Below, in pieces: positions 3,535 through 5,519 of a stretch of DNA of 5,519 nucleotides. The notes under the pieces are model-generated. The model saw only the letters and a program-made list of their open reading frames with translations. It was not told where the DNA came from and searched no databases. Positions within the stretch are counted from its first letter, which is position 1, and each line of letters begins with the position of its first letter. The stretch comes from Prochlorococcus sp. AG-670-O11 (GTDB taxonomy: Bacteria > Cyanobacteriota > Cyanobacteriia > PCC-6307 > Cyanobiaceae). The DNA is taken from positions 1-5,519 of the forward strand of contig QCTA01000046.1 of assembly GCA_003211335.1 (NCBI GenBank). Direction: 5' to 3'. A program made the translations under genes and the position numbers.

Positions 3535-4758
3535 TTTAGAACTAGTAAGCCAAGCAATAAAAATCAAAATAGAGGAAGTATATAAACAATACTGCATACC
3601 TATAGTGGCATTTTTACCGAGCATAAATAACAAGCCAGATAGTAGGGTTCCAAATAATCTTCCAGCTGCGTTAGCCATATAGTAATAACCAACATTTAAA
3701 CTTACTTTCTCATAATCTGAATAAGCCAAAATCAAGTACGAATGAGTAGATGAATTCATTGCAAAAATAAAGCCGAATATTATTAATCCAATAACAATTA
3801 CAGGACCTAATGATTTATCACCGTTTAATGCTCCAGCAATAAATAAAGGAATAAAAGTTAAGATAAGTCCCCAAAATTGAACGGTAGTTTTTGTTGGGCT
3901 ATTATTTTTCCCCCATACTTTTCTAAGTAATGGAGCTAATACTTGAAAGAAACCATAGATTATTATCCATCCACCCAAGAAGAGTCCTATTTTTAAATAA
4001 TCCCATCCAAAAGAAATGTCTAAAAATACTGGAAGAGCTACTACAAACCAGACATCTCTTGCTCCAAATAAGAAAAACCTGGCACTTGAAAGAATATTAA
4101 TACCTTGAGACTTTGAATAAAGATCTTTAAAGATTGGCTTTCTTTTCATTTTCCCTGAATCTTTAGGAAGACATAAAGTTAAGAAGAATGCCAAGCATAG
4201 ACCTAAACCCATTATTCCAACTGCATTATTAAAGCCCAATAGCTTGTATAAGAGACCCCCTAGGAAGAAGCCAACACCCTTGAGTGCATTTTTGGATCCT
4301 GTTAGAACTGAAACCCACTTAAACAATTGTTTTTGACTATTTTGATTATTCTCTCCTGAATCTGGAACTATTGATTTAACAGCACTTTTTGCACTCATTT
4401 TATTTAAATCTTTTGCTACCCCACTAAGCGCTTGGGCTAACATAACGTATGAGACGCTAAAGATTACTGACCAATTCTCTTTGACTGGAATCAGCATAAA
4501 AAGAGCAAGAATTTGCAGAATTGTTCCTATCCATAAAGTAAGTCTTAAACCATATCTTGCCCCTATCCAGCCTCCAAAAAGATTTGTAATTATTCCAAAA
4601 AATTCATAGAAAAGAAAAAGTAAAGCAATTTGCAGAGTTGAATAACCAAGTTCATGAAAATGACCAACAACTAGTATCCTCAATGCACCGTCAGTAAGAG
4701 TAAATGCCCAATAGTTTGCGGTAACGACACTATATTGTTGAAGGCTAGATAACTTCAT
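3502..4758 (-). CDS. arsJ: organoarsenical efflux permease ArsJ (MFS family)
   Basis: ArsJ exports 1-arseno-3-phosphoglycerate, made by a partner GAPDH from arsenate, out of the cytoplasm, where the ester breaks down to arsenate. The 418 residues form an MFS protein with about 12 membrane segments (roughly 12-32, 41-62, 70-92, 97-115, 155-175, 178-197, 226-247, 256-278, 292-311, 317-337, 355-378, 388-406). Signature stretches are NYWAFTLTDGALR (15-27), LLFLFYEFFGI (46-56), LSGVAKDLNKMSAKSAVK (111-128) and VLTGSKNALKGVGFFLGG (151-168), as I know them from ArsJ proteins. The loop at about 131-145 is polar and rich in Asn and Gln. The start ATG lies five bases after the GAPDH stop, so the two are one operon, which is the known arsJ arrangement. 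Such genes may be annotated only as MFS transporters. The 3' end overlaps pstS convergently, and no terminator is visible. Confidence 0.9.
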   Translation of the reverse strand: MKLSSLQQYSVVTANYWAFTLTDGALRILVVGHFHELGYSTLQIALLFLFYEFFGIITNLFGGWIGARYGLRLTLWIGTILQILALFMLIPVKENWSVIFSVSYVMLAQALSGVAKDLNKMSAKSAVKSIVPDSGENNQNSQKQLFKWVSVLTGSKNALKGVGFFLGGLLYKLLGFNNAVGIMGLGLCLAFFLTLCLPKDSGKMKRKPIFKDLYSKSQGINILSSARFFLFGARDVWFVVALPVFLDISFGWDYLKIGLFLGGWIIIYGFFQVLAPLLRKVWGKNNSPTKTTVQFWGLILTFIPLFIAGALNGDKSLGPVIVIGLIIFGFIFAMNSSTHSYLILAYSDYEKVSLNVGYYYMANAAGRLFGTLLSGLLFMLGKNATIGMQYCLYTSSILIFIAWLTSSKLPSYSSNSLN

Positions 4759-4763
4759 AAAAA

Positions 4764-5519
4764 CTAAAATTGCTTTTCTTTTTCAATTACATAAGAAGTA
4801 AGATCGGCAAGCCTGCAACTATAACCCCACTCATTGTCGTACCAAGCATAAATCTTTAATAATTTTGAATTTACAACCATCGTTGAAAGTCCATCAATTA
4901 TTGAACTTCTACAGTCATTTAAGTAATCAGCGGACACTAAGGGTCTCTCCTCGTATCCAAGAATACCTTTTAAGTATGTTTCAGATGCTTTTTTAAATTC
5001 ATTATTTACTTGCTCTTCAGTTACTTCTTTATTTAATTCAAAAACTACATCGGTTAATGAGGCGTTTAGAAGTGGAACCCTTACTGCATGACCATTTAGT
5101 TTTCCTTCTAATTCAGGGAAAATTTCAGCAATCGCCTTAGCTGATCCAGTTGTAGTAGGTATTAAGCTTTGCATGCATCCTCTCGCTCTTCTTAAGTCAC
5201 TTTTGTAAAAATCTACTGGAGATTGTGTATTTGTAAGGTCATGAATAGTTGTTATGACCCCATGTTTAATTGAGAAATTTTCATTAACAACTTTTACGAT
5301 GGGAGCCAAGCAATTTGTAGTACATGATGCTGCTGTAATTAATTTATGTTTTTCAGGTTTATAAAGGTCTTGATTAATTCCATAAACAATATTAAGTGCT
5401 TGTTCCCCTCCAACAATTCCTTTTACAGGACAGGCAACAATTACTTTTTTTATTCCAAGAGAATCAAAGTATGGATTTAATTCTTTGGGATCTTTATTTT
5501 TCCCTGTACATTCCAAAAC
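4764..5519 (-). CDS. gap: ArsJ-partner glyceraldehyde-3-phosphate dehydrogenase, 5' end outside the window
   Basis: GAPDH oxidises glyceraldehyde 3-phosphate with NAD(P) and adds phosphate; the arsJ-linked forms can add arsenate to give 1-arseno-3-phosphoglycerate. About 251 residues are visible, so roughly the first 85-90 of a normal 335-residue enzyme lie beyond base 5519. The frame stays open to the edge and reads VLECTG, a canonical mid-protein GAPDH motif. The TTG at 5516-5514 is thus an internal Leu codon and not a start. Numbering from that Leu, the catalytic Cys is C65 in SCTTNC and the base-catalyst His is H92 in [15 protein letters not shown] (141-148), [11 protein letters not shown] (222-232) and [14 protein letters not shown] (182-195) are family hallmarks. 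HDLTNTQ in place of the common H-x-YTNDQ, and ACPVKG with ALNIVYG, fit the ArsJ-linked subgroup. It is a side enzyme and not the main photosynthetic GAPDH. Confidence 0.93.
   Translation of the reverse strand, partial: VLECTGKNKDPKELNPYFDSLGIKKVIVACPVKGIVGGEQALNIVYGINQDLYKPEKHKLITAASCTTNCLAPIVKVVNENFSIKHGVITTIHDLTNTQSPVDFYKSDLRRARGCMQSLIPTTTGSAKAIAEIFPELEGKLNGHAVRVPLLNASLTDVVFELNKEVTEEQVNNEFKKASETYLKGILGYEERPLVSADYLNDCRSSIIDGLSTMVVNSKLLKIYAWYDNEWGYSCRLADLTSYVIEKEKQF

Overview
The window looks like an accessory, phosphate-related part of a high-light Prochlorococcus (marine picocyanobacterium) genome. The base composition is strongly AT-rich, genes are small and tightly packed, and most starts lack a Shine-Dalgarno sequence. 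The proteins also fit: a picocyanobacterial PstS, a small DUF2839-like protein, and repeated 3' fragments of a proline tRNA, which are typical of Prochlorococcus genomic islands. The genus is inferred from these features and was not tested by a search.

Layout. Bases 1-77 may hold the tail of a plus-strand gene. Two small unrecognised genes follow on the minus strand (98-313 and 381-638), then a small plus-strand DUF2839-like membrane protein gene (776-979). Bases 980-2560 are island-like. Two identical 46-bp direct copies of the 3' part of tRNA-Pro(UGG) (1108-1153 and 2121-2166, minus sense) bracket about 1 kb. That segment holds two overlapping genes for small exported proteins of unknown function (1301-1564 and 1561-2028). 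Short palindromes and tandem repeats lie around the fragments. Bases 2167-2456 have no gene but include a GC-rich patch able to fold (about 2298-2365). Two tandem ATCAA-N6-TTGAT dyads (2457-2491) and a probable promoter precede pstS.

The right half is a phosphate/arsenate block. pstS (2563-3534, plus) encodes the periplasmic phosphate-binding protein. Converging on it is a minus-strand operon of a glyceraldehyde-3-phosphate dehydrogenase (5519-4764, 5' end outside the window) and arsJ (4758-3502), five bases apart. In the known ArsJ pathway this GAPDH uses arsenate in place of phosphate and makes 1-arseno-3-phosphoglycerate, which ArsJ exports. Arsenate can enter by phosphate transporters, so uptake and detoxification genes sit side by side. 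The 3' ends of pstS and arsJ overlap by 33 bp.

The least explained part is the tRNA-fragment-bounded two-gene segment. It resembles the remnant of a tRNA-targeting integrative element (tycheposon-like or phage-satellite-like) or a mobile cassette, but no integrase gene is present in the window.
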